Assembly: GCF_003384725.1 (NCBI RefSeq)
Contig: NZ_QNVV01000014.1
Location: 56,086-120,085 of the forward strand
Length of the DNA stretch: 64,000 bases
Origin: Chryseobacterium pennipullorum
GTDB lineage: Bacteria > Bacteroidota > Bacteroidia > Flavobacteriales > Weeksellaceae
Reading direction: 5' to 3'
Position numbers and translations under genes: made by a program. A model generated the notes under the pieces. It did no database searches and was not told where the DNA came from. It saw only the letters and a program-made list of their open reading frames with translations. This document shows positions 16,473 to 24,569 of the stretch, one piece after another; position 1 is the first letter of the stretch; the number at the start of each line of letters is the position of its first letter.

Positions 16473-16714
16473 ATGTCCAAACCATCAATAGACCGAACAT
16501 GAGCGATCACCCTTCTTTTATTTCTAATTTTATTAACGCCTGAAAGGAAGCTCAGTACTATTTTCTGTCACGCTTAACATAGTTTTTGCTATTAAATGTT
16601 CAAATCATCTAATTAGGGTCAATTAGATGATTTTGTATTATTTTTTTCTAGATAAGGTGAAATATGATTATATTTATACTGAAAATCAAATTATTAACTA
16701 ATAACAAAATCATT
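16473..16714. other. Region between clpB terminator and peptide gene, containing an orphan hairpin
   Basis: No ORF of note. A second perfect hairpin lies at 16602-16633 (AAATCATCTAATT and its complement, 6-nt loop) followed by a T-rich tract to 16650. No gene ends just before it. The 130 bp between the two terminators could hold a small RNA or a decayed gene. Confidence 0.4.
16602..16648 (+). terminator. Orphan terminator-like hairpin
   Basis: 13-bp perfect arms at 16602-16614 and 16621-16633 with loop AGGGTC, followed by TTGTATTATTTTTTT. The plus orientation fits termination. No coding sequence directly precedes it. Confidence 0.55.
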
Positions 16715-16864
16715 ATGAAAAAACTAAAAAGAAACGATCTAAAGAAAATTGAGGGTGGAATTGCTGAGATTATCATCTGTGACATGGATATGTCTTGCCC
16801 AAGTGGGCTCTGCTGCTCCACCGGATACATCTGCAGGGATCCCAGGAGATACCCTTGTATTTAA
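16715..16864 (+). CDS. Double-glycine leader peptide with cystine-knot-like core
   Basis: A 49-aa ORF. The leader MKKLKRNDLKKIEGG is a classic bacteriocin-type double-glycine leader, cleaved by C39-peptidase ABC exporters. The 34-residue core has six cysteines in the order C-x5-C-x4-CC-x5-C-x7-C, the inhibitor-cystine-knot (knottin) arrangement. The core is mildly acidic at its start and basic near RDPRRYP. A longer in-frame start at 16664 is possible but lacks the leader logic. Flanked by hairpins on both sides, so monocistronic. Many Chryseobacterium genomes carry small GG-leader peptides annotated as bacteriocin-like; biological activity is unknown, and no exporter gene lies nearby. Confidence 0.75.
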   Translation: MKKLKRNDLKKIEGGIAEIIICDMDMSCPSGLCCSTGYICRDPRRYPCI

Positions 16865-16871
16865 AAGAAAT

Positions 16872-16900
16872 AAAAACGGAGACTTCATCTCCGTTTTTCC
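16872..16900 (+). terminator. Terminator of the double-glycine peptide gene
   Basis: Arms AAAAACGGAGA (16872-16882) and TCTCCGTTTTT (16888-16898) with a 5-nt loop, ending in Ts, 7 nt after the stop codon. Confidence 0.88.
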
Positions 16901-17060
16901 ATTTTTAACAATCTTAGCTTGCCTAATTTCATTCCTTCGCAATCCGTAAAAACACGGTAAAATTAATCGTATAATTCCCTATTTATTAATTCATTTACTT
17001 ATATATTTTTTGCGAAATTTGCATATTGAAGAAATATTTCCCCTATAAAATTATTAAGCT

Positions 17061-17591
17061 ATGAAAAATGAATCTAACAAAGAGCCGTTACAACCAGGCA
17101 ATATGTCTAATACACTGATTAAAACACTGATTGACAATTATCGTCAAAATCATTTAAGTGCGATTAACAATACCTTAGAAATAAAAGATGCTCACTCCAT
17201 CTGGTTTGATTTACCCAAGTTAAAACGCTTTATTGCCACGATCGAAGAAGAAACACTAAAGCAAAATCCTGACTGCACAGAGGAAGATCTTGGAATAAGA
17301 TTCTATTATGCGGCTTATCCACATGCTGAAAACTGGAGTATAATGGATTCTCATCCGGTCCCAGTCGAATATGCAGGTAAACATACGTTGGTTTTGGTTC
17401 CTACCTTAAAAAAAGAAAATGAAACAGGAGAAAAACTTCACTACGATTTTAACGTTATGAATAAAGATGATGATTCGATCGCTTTAGCATTGAATGCACG
17501 TGGGAAAATGACTGAACTCACTGATATTACTATTGGAGAAAATAGTGGAACACTTATTCCGCCTGCGCCCCCAACGGGTGAATCTTATTAA
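17061..17591 (+). CDS. Conserved hypothetical soluble protein
   Basis: A 176-aa cytoplasmic protein with no signal peptide. Visible segments are an N-terminal helical part (LIKTLIDNYRQNHLSAINN), HSIWFDLPKLKRFIATIEEE, then a beta-rich region GIRFYYAAYP, HTLVLVPTLKKENE, and a Pro/Gly tail PPAPPTGESY. I do not recognise a characterised domain. It is 26 bp upstream of a membrane protein and then a kinase-regulator pair, in the same direction, so it may be their partner or first output. Confidence 0.7.
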   Translation: MKNESNKEPLQPGNMSNTLIKTLIDNYRQNHLSAINNTLEIKDAHSIWFDLPKLKRFIATIEEETLKQNPDCTEEDLGIRFYYAAYPHAENWSIMDSHPVPVEYAGKHTLVLVPTLKKENETGEKLHYDFNVMNKDDDSIALALNARGKMTELTDITIGENSGTLIPPAPPTGESY

Positions 17592-17617
17592 TTATCATTC
17601 ATATTCTTAAACACAAT

Positions 17618-18265
17618 ATGACTGAGATCCAAAAAATTTTTTCGTCATTCATGTATTGGGGAGAAGCGATTGCCGCCTTAGTCTCCCTGATTTATTATAA
17701 TCGTGTAAAAAAGCAGCATTGGAAATATCTGGCCATTTACCTGGTTGTTATTTTTCTGTCCGAATCAGCTGTAAAATGGGGAGAAAAACCACTTAAAATA
17801 GACAGAATAAATTTTTACAATTACTTTGTGATTCCTTTACAGTTTATATTTTTCTATTGGCTGTATGCAAAAGAATCTCTAAAAAAAGTAAAGTTGTTCT
17901 ATATTATGACGGGAGTATATCTTTTATCGTATATTCTCAGGACACTTTTTTTTCCGGAAAAGAAAGTCATCTTCTCTTTCAATTACAATATTGGATGCCT
18001 CCTTTTAATGGCTCTTGTCATTATGGAATATTATAAGCAGGTAAATTCATCTGAAATTCTCAATTTCAGTAAAAACAAGATGTTTTATATTAATCTAGGA
18101 GTAACACTTTTTTACATCGCCAACCAGCCATTTATGACATTTAACTCTCTTTTGTGGAAATATATTGAAATCTGGGACATTTATTTTATATATTTCCAGG
18201 TTTCAGGAGCAGTAATGTATATTTTATTTGCAAGTTCATTCATATGGGGAAAACAGAACTCTTAA
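17618..18265 (+). CDS. Multi-pass membrane protein upstream of sensor kinase
   Basis: A 215-aa integral membrane protein with about six to seven hydrophobic helices (for example LAIYLVVIFLSESAV, NYFVIPLQFIFFYWLY, IGCLLLMALVIMEYY, FYINLGVTLFYIANQ). It has no recognisable catalytic motif. Its last 22 nt overlap the start of the histidine kinase gene, so the two are translationally coupled; because that kinase has only one transmembrane helix and no sensor domain, this protein may supply the sensing part. This role is inference. Confidence 0.75.
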   Translation: MTEIQKIFSSFMYWGEAIAALVSLIYYNRVKKQHWKYLAIYLVVIFLSESAVKWGEKPLKIDRINFYNYFVIPLQFIFFYWLYAKESLKKVKLFYIMTGVYLLSYILRTLFFPEKKVIFSFNYNIGCLLLMALVIMEYYKQVNSSEILNFSKNKMFYINLGVTLFYIANQPFMTFNSLLWKYIEIWDIYFIYFQVSGAVMYILFASSFIWGKQNS

Positions 18266-19029
18266 TAACCATTATTTCATTCAACATCTTTTTTTTGATG
18301 TTTGTAGTGGCCATATTTATTTATATCCGGAATTACAGACAACGAAAAAAAGAATATTTAAATGAAATTGAGATGAAGAATGAACTTCATCAGAGAGAAC
18401 TTTTGTCTACCCAGCTGGAAATCCAGCAAGCTACGATGCAGCAGATCGGAAGGGAGCTCCACGATAATATCGGTCAGAAACTAACTCTTGTAAGTCTTTA
18501 TGTACAGCAGATGCTCTACGAGAATAAGGTCTCCGAAGCCAGTGAAAGAATTGATCAGGTTTCTCAGATCATCAATCAGTCCCTGCAGGATCTTCGAAGC
18601 TTATCAAAAACACTCACAGATGACAACATCAATCAGAAGGAAATTGTAACTTTGATTCAGGAAGAAGTAGACAATACCAATTCTTTTAAAAAATGTAGGG
18701 TCTCTTTTGAACATAATTTTAATCAACTGGATTTAGGTTTTGTCCATAAGAATGTACTGCTCAGGATCACTCAGGAATTTATTCAGAATAGTATAAAGCA
18801 TTCCGAATGTAAAAATATTTTTATTGTTTTGAATACTTCTGAAGATATTCTCTGGGAACTGAAGATCCATGACGACGGTGTAGGCTTCGATTCTTCACAG
18901 ATCGAATCCAACGGTATCGGCCTTACGAACATGAAAAACAGAGCTGAAATCATCGGCGCAGATTTTCATCTTGAAAGCAGGAAAAATGCAGGAACCCAAC
19001 TCCATATTATTTTAAAAAAACAGCCATGA
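18244..19029 (+). CDS. NarL-type sensor histidine kinase
   Basis: A 261-aa kinase of the HisKA_3 class. One N-terminal transmembrane helix (7-28) is followed by a coiled linker (35-66), the phospho-acceptor His73 in GRELHDNIGQKLTLVSLY, and an ATPase domain with N-box FIQNSIKHSECKNI and G-boxes HDDGVGFD and NGIGLTNMKNRAEIIGA. No extracellular sensor domain is present. The gene overlaps the membrane protein upstream (22 nt) and the response regulator downstream (ATGA overlap), giving a three-gene signalling unit. Confidence 0.92.
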   Translation: MGKTELLITIISFNIFFLMFVVAIFIYIRNYRQRKKEYLNEIEMKNELHQRELLSTQLEIQQATMQQIGRELHDNIGQKLTLVSLYVQQMLYENKVSEASERIDQVSQIINQSLQDLRSLSKTLTDDNINQKEIVTLIQEEVDNTNSFKKCRVSFEHNFNQLDLGFVHKNVLLRITQEFIQNSIKHSECKNIFIVLNTSEDILWELKIHDDGVGFDSSQIESNGIGLTNMKNRAEIIGADFHLESRKNAGTQLHIILKKQP

Positions 19030-19667
19030 AAAAAACAATTGTAATTGTTGACGACCACATCCTTATTGCCAAAGCTCTCGAGGGAATTATTGGTAACTTT
19101 AGTGAATTTGAGGTCATCTATGTTTGTGAAAACGGCAAAGACCTGATTCAAAAGCTTGAAGAGGGGAATACAGCTCCTGATATCGTTCTTCTGGATATCA
19201 GCATGCCAATTATGAATGGTTTTGAAACCGCTGCATGGCTTACGAAAAACCATCCGGATATCAGGATCATGGCACTTAGTATGCAGGGTGATGACAACAG
19301 TGTGATTAAAATGATAAAAAACGGAGCCAAAGGCTATCTCCTCAAAAACACCCATCCCAAAGATTTGGAGACCGCCTTAAGCAGATTGATCTCTGACGGT
19401 TTCTTTTATCCTGAGTGGGCATCAAAAATTATTTTCACCAACCTTAATAAAGCTCAGGAAACTGAAATTTCGGTAAAGATATCAGAAAGGGAAAGAGAAT
19501 TTCTGAAATATACGGTAACGGAGCTGAGCTATAAAGAAATTGCAGACAGGATGTGCTGCAGTCCGAGAACCGTAGAAAGCTATCGTGATCAGTTGTGCGA
19601 AAAACTTGATCTTAAAACCCGCGTGGGATTAGCAGTTTTCGCCATTAAAAATGGTTTTGCAGGCTAA
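19026..19667 (+). CDS. LuxR/NarL-family response regulator
   Basis: A 213-aa response regulator. The receiver has the acidic pair Asp9-Asp10, phosphoacceptor Asp57 (VLLDISMP) and the conserved Lys in GAKGYLLKN. The C-terminal LuxR helix-turn-helix spans about 148-208 (ISEREREFLKYTVTELSYKE; SPRTVESYRDQLCEKLDLK). It starts within the kinase stop codon. Targets are unknown; neighbouring genes are candidates. Confidence 0.93.
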   Translation: MKKTIVIVDDHILIAKALEGIIGNFSEFEVIYVCENGKDLIQKLEEGNTAPDIVLLDISMPIMNGFETAAWLTKNHPDIRIMALSMQGDDNSVIKMIKNGAKGYLLKNTHPKDLETALSRLISDGFFYPEWASKIIFTNLNKAQETEISVKISEREREFLKYTVTELSYKEIADRMCCSPRTVESYRDQLCEKLDLKTRVGLAVFAIKNGFAG

Positions 19668-19692
19668 CAGAATAAATTCGTACTATAAAGAT

Positions 19693-19724
19693 AAATCCTT
19701 CTCCTATTTCGGGAAGGATTTTTG
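19693..19724 (+). terminator. Terminator after the response regulator
   Basis: Arms AAATCCTTC (19693-19701) and GAAGGATTT (19713-19721), followed by a short T-run. Confidence 0.75.
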
Positions 19725-20068
19725 TTGAGAACAGTTTAACAATGACAACCTCGTGTCATCTTTGCAAATACTAGCCTTTCACTATAAATCAGCTACTAGT
19801 TACAACAGACAACCACAATATTAAATTTAATTTAAAAATTTAATTAAATAATTGATATAGTATAATTTTTTACATTAAAAATTGACGAAATAAAAACAAA
19901 TAAAATTAAAATAAGAATATTAATTAAAAATCAATCAAAACAAGCAAAGCTTAACATAATAGCAATTTTATGCTTTAAATAATATTAATAATTAAATAAA
20001 ATATAAAATTATTTGCACATCACATTAATTTGAATTAATTTCACACTCCCAACCAAAAATAACATTAT
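19725..20068. other. A/T-rich intergenic region upstream of the M43 protease
   Basis: About 340 bp without ORFs or RNA genes that I can recognise; 19820-20040 is extremely A/T-rich and free of GC-bearing hairpins. It presumably holds the protease promoter, but I find no exact TAnnTTTG box close to the start codon. Confidence 0.5.
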
Positions 20069-21067
20069 ATGAAAAGACTACTGTTGGGAGCAGGAATTAT
20101 TTTCCTAAGCTCCTGTAACAACGACATGAATTCTGTGAATGAGCAGGCAACAGCAGAAACACCCACCACCCAAGCAGCAGGAAAAAGAATTTGCCCTTCG
20201 GATGCAATGAGGGAAGAAATTCTACAAAAAGATCCTGCCGCAAGAGCCAGAGTAGAAGCTATTGAACAGCTTACGGAAAAACGTCTTAACGACATCAAAG
20301 TAGGTAAAGTTCTAGCCGATGGCACTGTAGAGATCCCAGTTGTATTCAATGTGGTATACAATACAAGCAGTGAAAACGTATCTGATGCCCGGTTACAAAC
20401 ACAAATTGATGTTTTAAACAAAGATTTCGGAGCTACCAATTCGGATATAAACAACACCCCTGCTGAGTTCGTTCCTGTAAAAGCAGGAGATACTAAAATC
20501 AGATTCAGACTGGCAAAAACTGTCAGAAAACAAAGCAGCACGACCAGCTGGAATCCTAATGAGAATAAAATGAAATCAGCAAGTACAGGAATCGCAGCCA
20601 CTTCACCTGACAATTATCTGAACATCTGGGTGGTTAATAAAATGAGTGGAGGCACTCTTGGGTACGCTTATTATCCGGGAACAATCAGCGCTTCGCTGGA
20701 CGGAGTTGTTATTGCAGCGCCCTACATGGGTACAGGTTCCGGTACCGCAGCTCCTTTCAATTTAGGAAGAACAACAACACATGAAGTGGGACATTATTTA
20801 AATCTTCCACACCTTTGGGGATCTAGTAATACAGGCTGCCAAACAGATTACTCAAATGACACCCCTGTTTCCCCTGGTCCCAATTATGGTGTTCCTTCTT
20901 ACCCTCTTAACAGAGTATGTGGTGGAGTAAGCCGTTCACAAATCTTCATGAATTACATGGATTATGTGGATGATAAGGTAATGCATATGTTTACTGCTAA
21001 CCAAAAAACAAGAATGCAGGCGGTAGTTTCTGCTTCGGGTCCAAGATCAGGCCTAAGACTTTATTAA
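20069..21067 (+). CDS. Lipoprotein zinc metalloprotease, M43 (cytophagalysin) family
   Basis: A 332-aa lipoprotein: signal sequence with lipobox LSSC (Cys16). The metzincin zinc site is HEVGHYLNLPHLWG (His238, Glu239, His242, His248), and the Met-turn follows as MNYMDYVDD. The region between, with GCQTDYSNDTPV and RVCGG, has the cysteines typical of the family. M43B proteases of Bacteroidetes are secreted or surface gelatinase-like enzymes. No T9SS C-terminal domain is present, so it is probably anchored by lipid. Monocistronic with its own terminator. Confidence 0.92.
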   Translation: MKRLLLGAGIIFLSSCNNDMNSVNEQATAETPTTQAAGKRICPSDAMREEILQKDPAARARVEAIEQLTEKRLNDIKVGKVLADGTVEIPVVFNVVYNTSSENVSDARLQTQIDVLNKDFGATNSDINNTPAEFVPVKAGDTKIRFRLAKTVRKQSSTTSWNPNENKMKSASTGIAATSPDNYLNIWVVNKMSGGTLGYAYYPGTISASLDGVVIAAPYMGTGSGTAAPFNLGRTTTHEVGHYLNLPHLWGSSNTGCQTDYSNDTPVSPGPNYGVPSYPLNRVCGGVSRSQIFMNYMDYVDDKVMHMFTANQKTRMQAVVSASGPRSGLRLY

Positions 21068-21102
21068 ATTTTCATTAAAATATCACTTATTTCATTTAAA
21101 AG

Positions 21103-21136
21103 AAATCTATCTCAATTGCTGGGATAGATTTTTTTA
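21103..21136 (+). terminator. Terminator after the M43 protease
   Basis: Arms AAATCTATC (21103-21111) and GATAGATTT (21123-21131), followed by a T7 run. Confidence 0.8.
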
Positions 21137-21144
21137 TAATTTTA
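21116..21144 (+). promoter_or_regulatory. Candidate promoter of the PAP2-barrel gene
   Basis: TTG (21116-21118), 18 nt, then TAATTTTA (21137-21144), one mismatch to TAnnTTTG. It overlaps the preceding terminator and gives a leader of about 20 nt. Confidence 0.4.
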
Positions 21145-21171
21145 CGCCGTTTTAAATCAGAAACATCAACG

Positions 21172-22557
21172 ATGAAAAAAATAGTAATAGCAACCGGTAT
21201 GTTATTCAACCTATGTTGCTATCAGGCACAAGATACCCTACAATCCAGAAATCTCCAGAAAGACCTTAGCCTTATACGTGTTGACAGTACCATTCAACCG
21301 AAAACACCGCTTTTCCAGAAAGACTGGGTAAAAAAATCTGTAGCTCCTGCTCTTCTTTTTACGGCGGCGGCAGCTACATGGGGCGAAAAAGAAAACATCC
21401 GTGAAGTGCGCAACCGTTATCTTCCCACTTTTAAGGCAAAATACGACGATTATCTCCAGTATGCTCCTGCAGCAACAGTATATGGGCTAAAACTGGCAGG
21501 GGTAAAAGGGCGCAATAACCTTGGGAGAACTACGCTTTCATACGCTACCAGCTTGGCAATCATGGGAATTTTGGTGAATTCTATAAAATATACGGCGAAA
21601 GTAGAACGTCCGGATGGCTCTAAAAACAACTCATTCCCATCGGGTCATACTGCTATGGCTTTTACCAATGCCAGCTTTCTACATAAAGAGTACGGCATGG
21701 TAAACCCTGGATACAGCATTGCCGGATATGGCACAGCTGCTCTTACGGGTCTCGGACGTAATCTGAACAACAGGCATTGGCTTCCCGATGTACTGGCTGG
21801 AGCAGGAATCGGGATCATCTCTACGGAATTAGGATATTTCTTTATCGATAAGATCTATAAAAACAAAGGTGACAATCTGAGCCTTTTATCCAGAGTGCAG
21901 GGGAACGACTACCCCTCTTTCCTGGCTTTAAAAATGGGAACTGCCCTCGGGACAACGAATTTCCTAAAAGAATCTGATCTGGACGACAAAAAACAAGTCG
22001 GATTTGAAGGAGGTCTTGAAGGTGCGTATTTCTTTTCAAAAAAATGGGGAGTTGGTGGAGATATAAGTTTCAGCAGCTTTCCCATCAAACCTCTGAAGGC
22101 TTCTCTGGAAGATGATGAAGAATTTGGCGATTACGAGATCGTAACACAGTCTTTGGGGTTTCTTGGGGCAGGTGCGGGACCGTATTTCTCCCATGAATTT
22201 TCAGACAGGTGGCAGCTTACCGTGAAAGCAACTGCAGGATATTCTGCCACAGCAGGAGGTAAAGTATTTATCAAGAGCAACAGCATAGATACACCTACCC
22301 ATGAACTTCCTATCGCTCACTACAAACCAAAGCCGGCCTTCCGTTGGAATACAGGAACCGCTCTGACCTATAAATTCAATCCCGGGCTGGGTATTACCCT
22401 TTATGCTGATTATAACGAAATAAAATCTTCGATCCGCTATTACTTCAGTGATGCTTTGGAAGAAAGTGAGGAACTGAATAATGAATTTAATTTCGTTATT
22501 GCTAAGGAAAAAATCAATTATTTTACATTGGGTTTAAGACTTACCGCCTATTTTTAA
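21172..22557 (+). CDS. PAP2 phosphatase fused to an outer-membrane beta-barrel
   Basis: A 461-aa protein with an N-terminal signal peptide (to about residue 20). Residues 50-225 carry the three PAP2 motifs: KVERPDG (143-149), SFPSGHT (154-160) and GRNLNNRHWLPDV with Arg196 and His202. PAP2 enzymes dephosphorylate lipid phosphates such as undecaprenyl-PP or lipid A. Residues 240-461 alternate polar and hydrophobic strands with aromatic ends (GLEGAYFFSKKWGVGGDISF; KINYFTLGLRLTAYF), a small porin-like barrel ending in Phe. The combination suggests an outer-membrane phosphatase. Catalytic residues are intact. Confidence 0.85.
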   Translation: MKKIVIATGMLFNLCCYQAQDTLQSRNLQKDLSLIRVDSTIQPKTPLFQKDWVKKSVAPALLFTAAAATWGEKENIREVRNRYLPTFKAKYDDYLQYAPAATVYGLKLAGVKGRNNLGRTTLSYATSLAIMGILVNSIKYTAKVERPDGSKNNSFPSGHTAMAFTNASFLHKEYGMVNPGYSIAGYGTAALTGLGRNLNNRHWLPDVLAGAGIGIISTELGYFFIDKIYKNKGDNLSLLSRVQGNDYPSFLALKMGTALGTTNFLKESDLDDKKQVGFEGGLEGAYFFSKKWGVGGDISFSSFPIKPLKASLEDDEEFGDYEIVTQSLGFLGAGAGPYFSHEFSDRWQLTVKATAGYSATAGGKVFIKSNSIDTPTHELPIAHYKPKPAFRWNTGTALTYKFNPGLGITLYADYNEIKSSIRYYFSDALEESEELNNEFNFVIAKEKINYFTLGLRLTAYF

Positions 22558-22561
22558 ATTA

Positions 22562-22592
22562 AAAAGCCTTCAGAATGATCTGAAGGCTTACA
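22562..22592. terminator. Bidirectional terminator between PAP2-barrel and M1 peptidase genes
   Basis: Arms AAGCCTTCAGA (22564-22574) and TCTGAAGGCTT (22579-22589) with a 4-nt loop. The T-run is better on the minus strand, but it serves both convergent genes. Confidence 0.75.
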
Positions 22593-22597
22593 CTTTT

Positions 22598-24463
22598 CTA
22601 TAAGTTTTTGGTATTATCTTCCGGAGTATAATCCATGAAGAGATCTCCGTCCAGCTGTACAGATTTCACTTTTTTCTTAATCGGGATGACAAGATCGGTC
22701 ATTTTCTGATCCTTTTCCCAAACTGAAGGTGAAAAATGCAGTCTTTCGGTTGTTCCATCCTCATAGGCCAGAACAGCATCAAACGGAATTGCAAATCCTC
22801 CAACATTGAGAACATTTACGGTAAGCAGATCATTCATCTGTGACGCTCCACTTACTTTTAAGTCAATATAATTATTGGTATAGAACCAGTTGTAGAAAAA
22901 CCAATTTAGATTTTTTCCCGAACCGGTATTCATAGAATTGAAATAATCCCATGGGACAGGATGTTTACCGTTCCAATTATTCATATAATGATGTAAGGCT
23001 TTTTTGAACACCTCATCTCCCAAATAATCTTTTAAGGCCAGATAGGAAAGGGATGATTTCACATAGGAATTATTTCCATATCCTGCACCACTTACCTGAG
23101 TACTCATCGTAATCACCGGCTGGTCCTGTTCTGCAGAAGGATCATTGATCCATCTTTTAACACGGAAATTTTTATAAAATTCCTTGGCGGCTTCTTCTCC
23201 GTTTTCATCTATTCCGATAAGATATTCCAGTGTTGTAGCCCAGCCTTCATCCATGAAAGCATATCTTGTTTCATTGATCCCCATATAAAAAGGGAAATAG
23301 GTATGGGCAATCTCATGATCTGCTGTCAGCCTTGCATCCTTAAGGTCATCAGGAATACTGGTATCATTAATCATCATTGGATATTCCATATCTGCATAGC
23401 CCTGGATTGCTGTCATTACATTATAAGGGTATTCCACACCGGGCCATTTTTTAGAAAACCAATCTATATTATAGCGCATCCAGTCTACATAATGCTCAAA
23501 ATCTTTTGCTCCTGCCTTGTATCCGGCTTGTACACTGGCCCGTTTGGTTTTCAGCTGTACGCTGGCAGCATCCCATACATAATGATTGCTCAATGCAAAA
23601 CAGAAATCTGTAATATGGCTGGCTTTAAATTTCCATACGTTCCACTTATTTTGGCGCGTTACCTTTCCGGCCTTCATTTCTTCTTCCGTAGCAATATGCA
23701 TCAGCTTATCACTTTTCAGAGAAGCTTTATATCGCTTTAAATATTCCGGCTGAAGAACAGCGTCGGGATTCAGGAAATCACCTGTGGCCCAAACAACGTA
23801 GTTCTTAGGTGCCGTGATGGCAAAACTGTAGTCGTTGAAATCATTATAAAACTCCTGCCTGTCCGAATGCGGCAGCATATCCCAGCCATTATAATCATCA
23901 TACACAGAAATTCTCGGGAAGGAGTACGCCACATAAAATGTTTCCGGATCGATCTGCCCTTCTCTCCCGCTCTGTACTGAAAGCGGATACTCCCACTCGA
24001 TTTTAACCTCAGCTTTGGCTTTTGACGGGAGGGCGGATTTCAATTTTACTTTTTCAACCGTACCCCAGGCATCGCTGTCGACCTCATACTTTTCACCGTT
24101 GACAATGAAAGATTTGATCTTAAGGCCTGAAGATAGAAAATCTTTGGAAACCGATCCGGATCTTGGCGATTGCGGTTTGTGAAGATTATTGACAAACCGT
24201 ATAGCCAGCTCATTGAGTTGATCCGGGCTACTGTTGGTGTACATAATCGTCTCTTTTCCGGAAACCACCTTTGTAACGGCATCCACTTTCACTTGCACAT
24301 TGTAAACTCCCTTGTTCTGCCAATAGTTTTTACCCGGAGCTCCTGAAACATCACGGGTCCCTTTTTCATAGGCTTTTTTGATATTTCTAGGCATGTACAA
24401 TTCCTGGGCAGACAACTGCAGTAAAGAAATCACCACCAGCATTCCGGAAAAAATTTTCTTCAT
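22598..24463 (-). CDS. Secreted M1-family metallopeptidase (first of two)
   Basis: A 621-aa protein with a signal peptide (1-20). The aminopeptidase N-like domain shows the substrate-binding GYADMEYPMM (355-364) and zinc site HEIAHTYFPF (His383, Glu384, His387) with the third ligand Glu406 in FMDEGWAT. M1 aminopeptidases trim N-terminal residues of peptides; secreted Bacteroidetes members probably work in the periplasm. A paralogue lies at 30097-32295 on the same strand. No sorting domain is seen. Flanked by a convergent terminator downstream. Confidence 0.92.
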   Translation of the reverse strand: MKKIFSGMLVVISLLQLSAQELYMPRNIKKAYEKGTRDVSGAPGKNYWQNKGVYNVQVKVDAVTKVVSGKETIMYTNSSPDQLNELAIRFVNNLHKPQSPRSGSVSKDFLSSGLKIKSFIVNGEKYEVDSDAWGTVEKVKLKSALPSKAKAEVKIEWEYPLSVQSGREGQIDPETFYVAYSFPRISVYDDYNGWDMLPHSDRQEFYNDFNDYSFAITAPKNYVVWATGDFLNPDAVLQPEYLKRYKASLKSDKLMHIATEEEMKAGKVTRQNKWNVWKFKASHITDFCFALSNHYVWDAASVQLKTKRASVQAGYKAGAKDFEHYVDWMRYNIDWFSKKWPGVEYPYNVMTAIQGYADMEYPMMINDTSIPDDLKDARLTADHEIAHTYFPFYMGINETRYAFMDEGWATTLEYLIGIDENGEEAAKEFYKNFRVKRWINDPSAEQDQPVITMSTQVSGAGYGNNSYVKSSLSYLALKDYLGDEVFKKALHHYMNNWNGKHPVPWDYFNSMNTGSGKNLNWFFYNWFYTNNYIDLKVSGASQMNDLLTVNVLNVGGFAIPFDAVLAYEDGTTERLHFSPSVWEKDQKMTDLVIPIKKKVKSVQLDGDLFMDYTPEDNTKNL

Positions 24464-24488
24464 AATGATCTTTTTTAACGATAAGTAT

Positions 24489-24496
24489 CAAAAATA
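24489..24496 (-). promoter_or_regulatory. Promoter -7 box of the first M1 peptidase gene
   Basis: Minus-strand TATTTTTG, an exact TAnnTTTG match, 25 nt before the ATG. The -33 position is not TTG. Confidence 0.4.
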
Positions 24497-24569
24497 GCGA
24501 AAATGTAACACAGATCGATCATTTCTTCTATAATAATGTATTATGGTAATTGGTTTTTTATTGAAATTT

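Noticed and set aside
20065..20613. A 182-aa minus-strand ORF in the M43 protease gene
   Set aside because: The opposite strand encodes a lipoprotein with a complete zinc motif; the ORF has no plausible start context.
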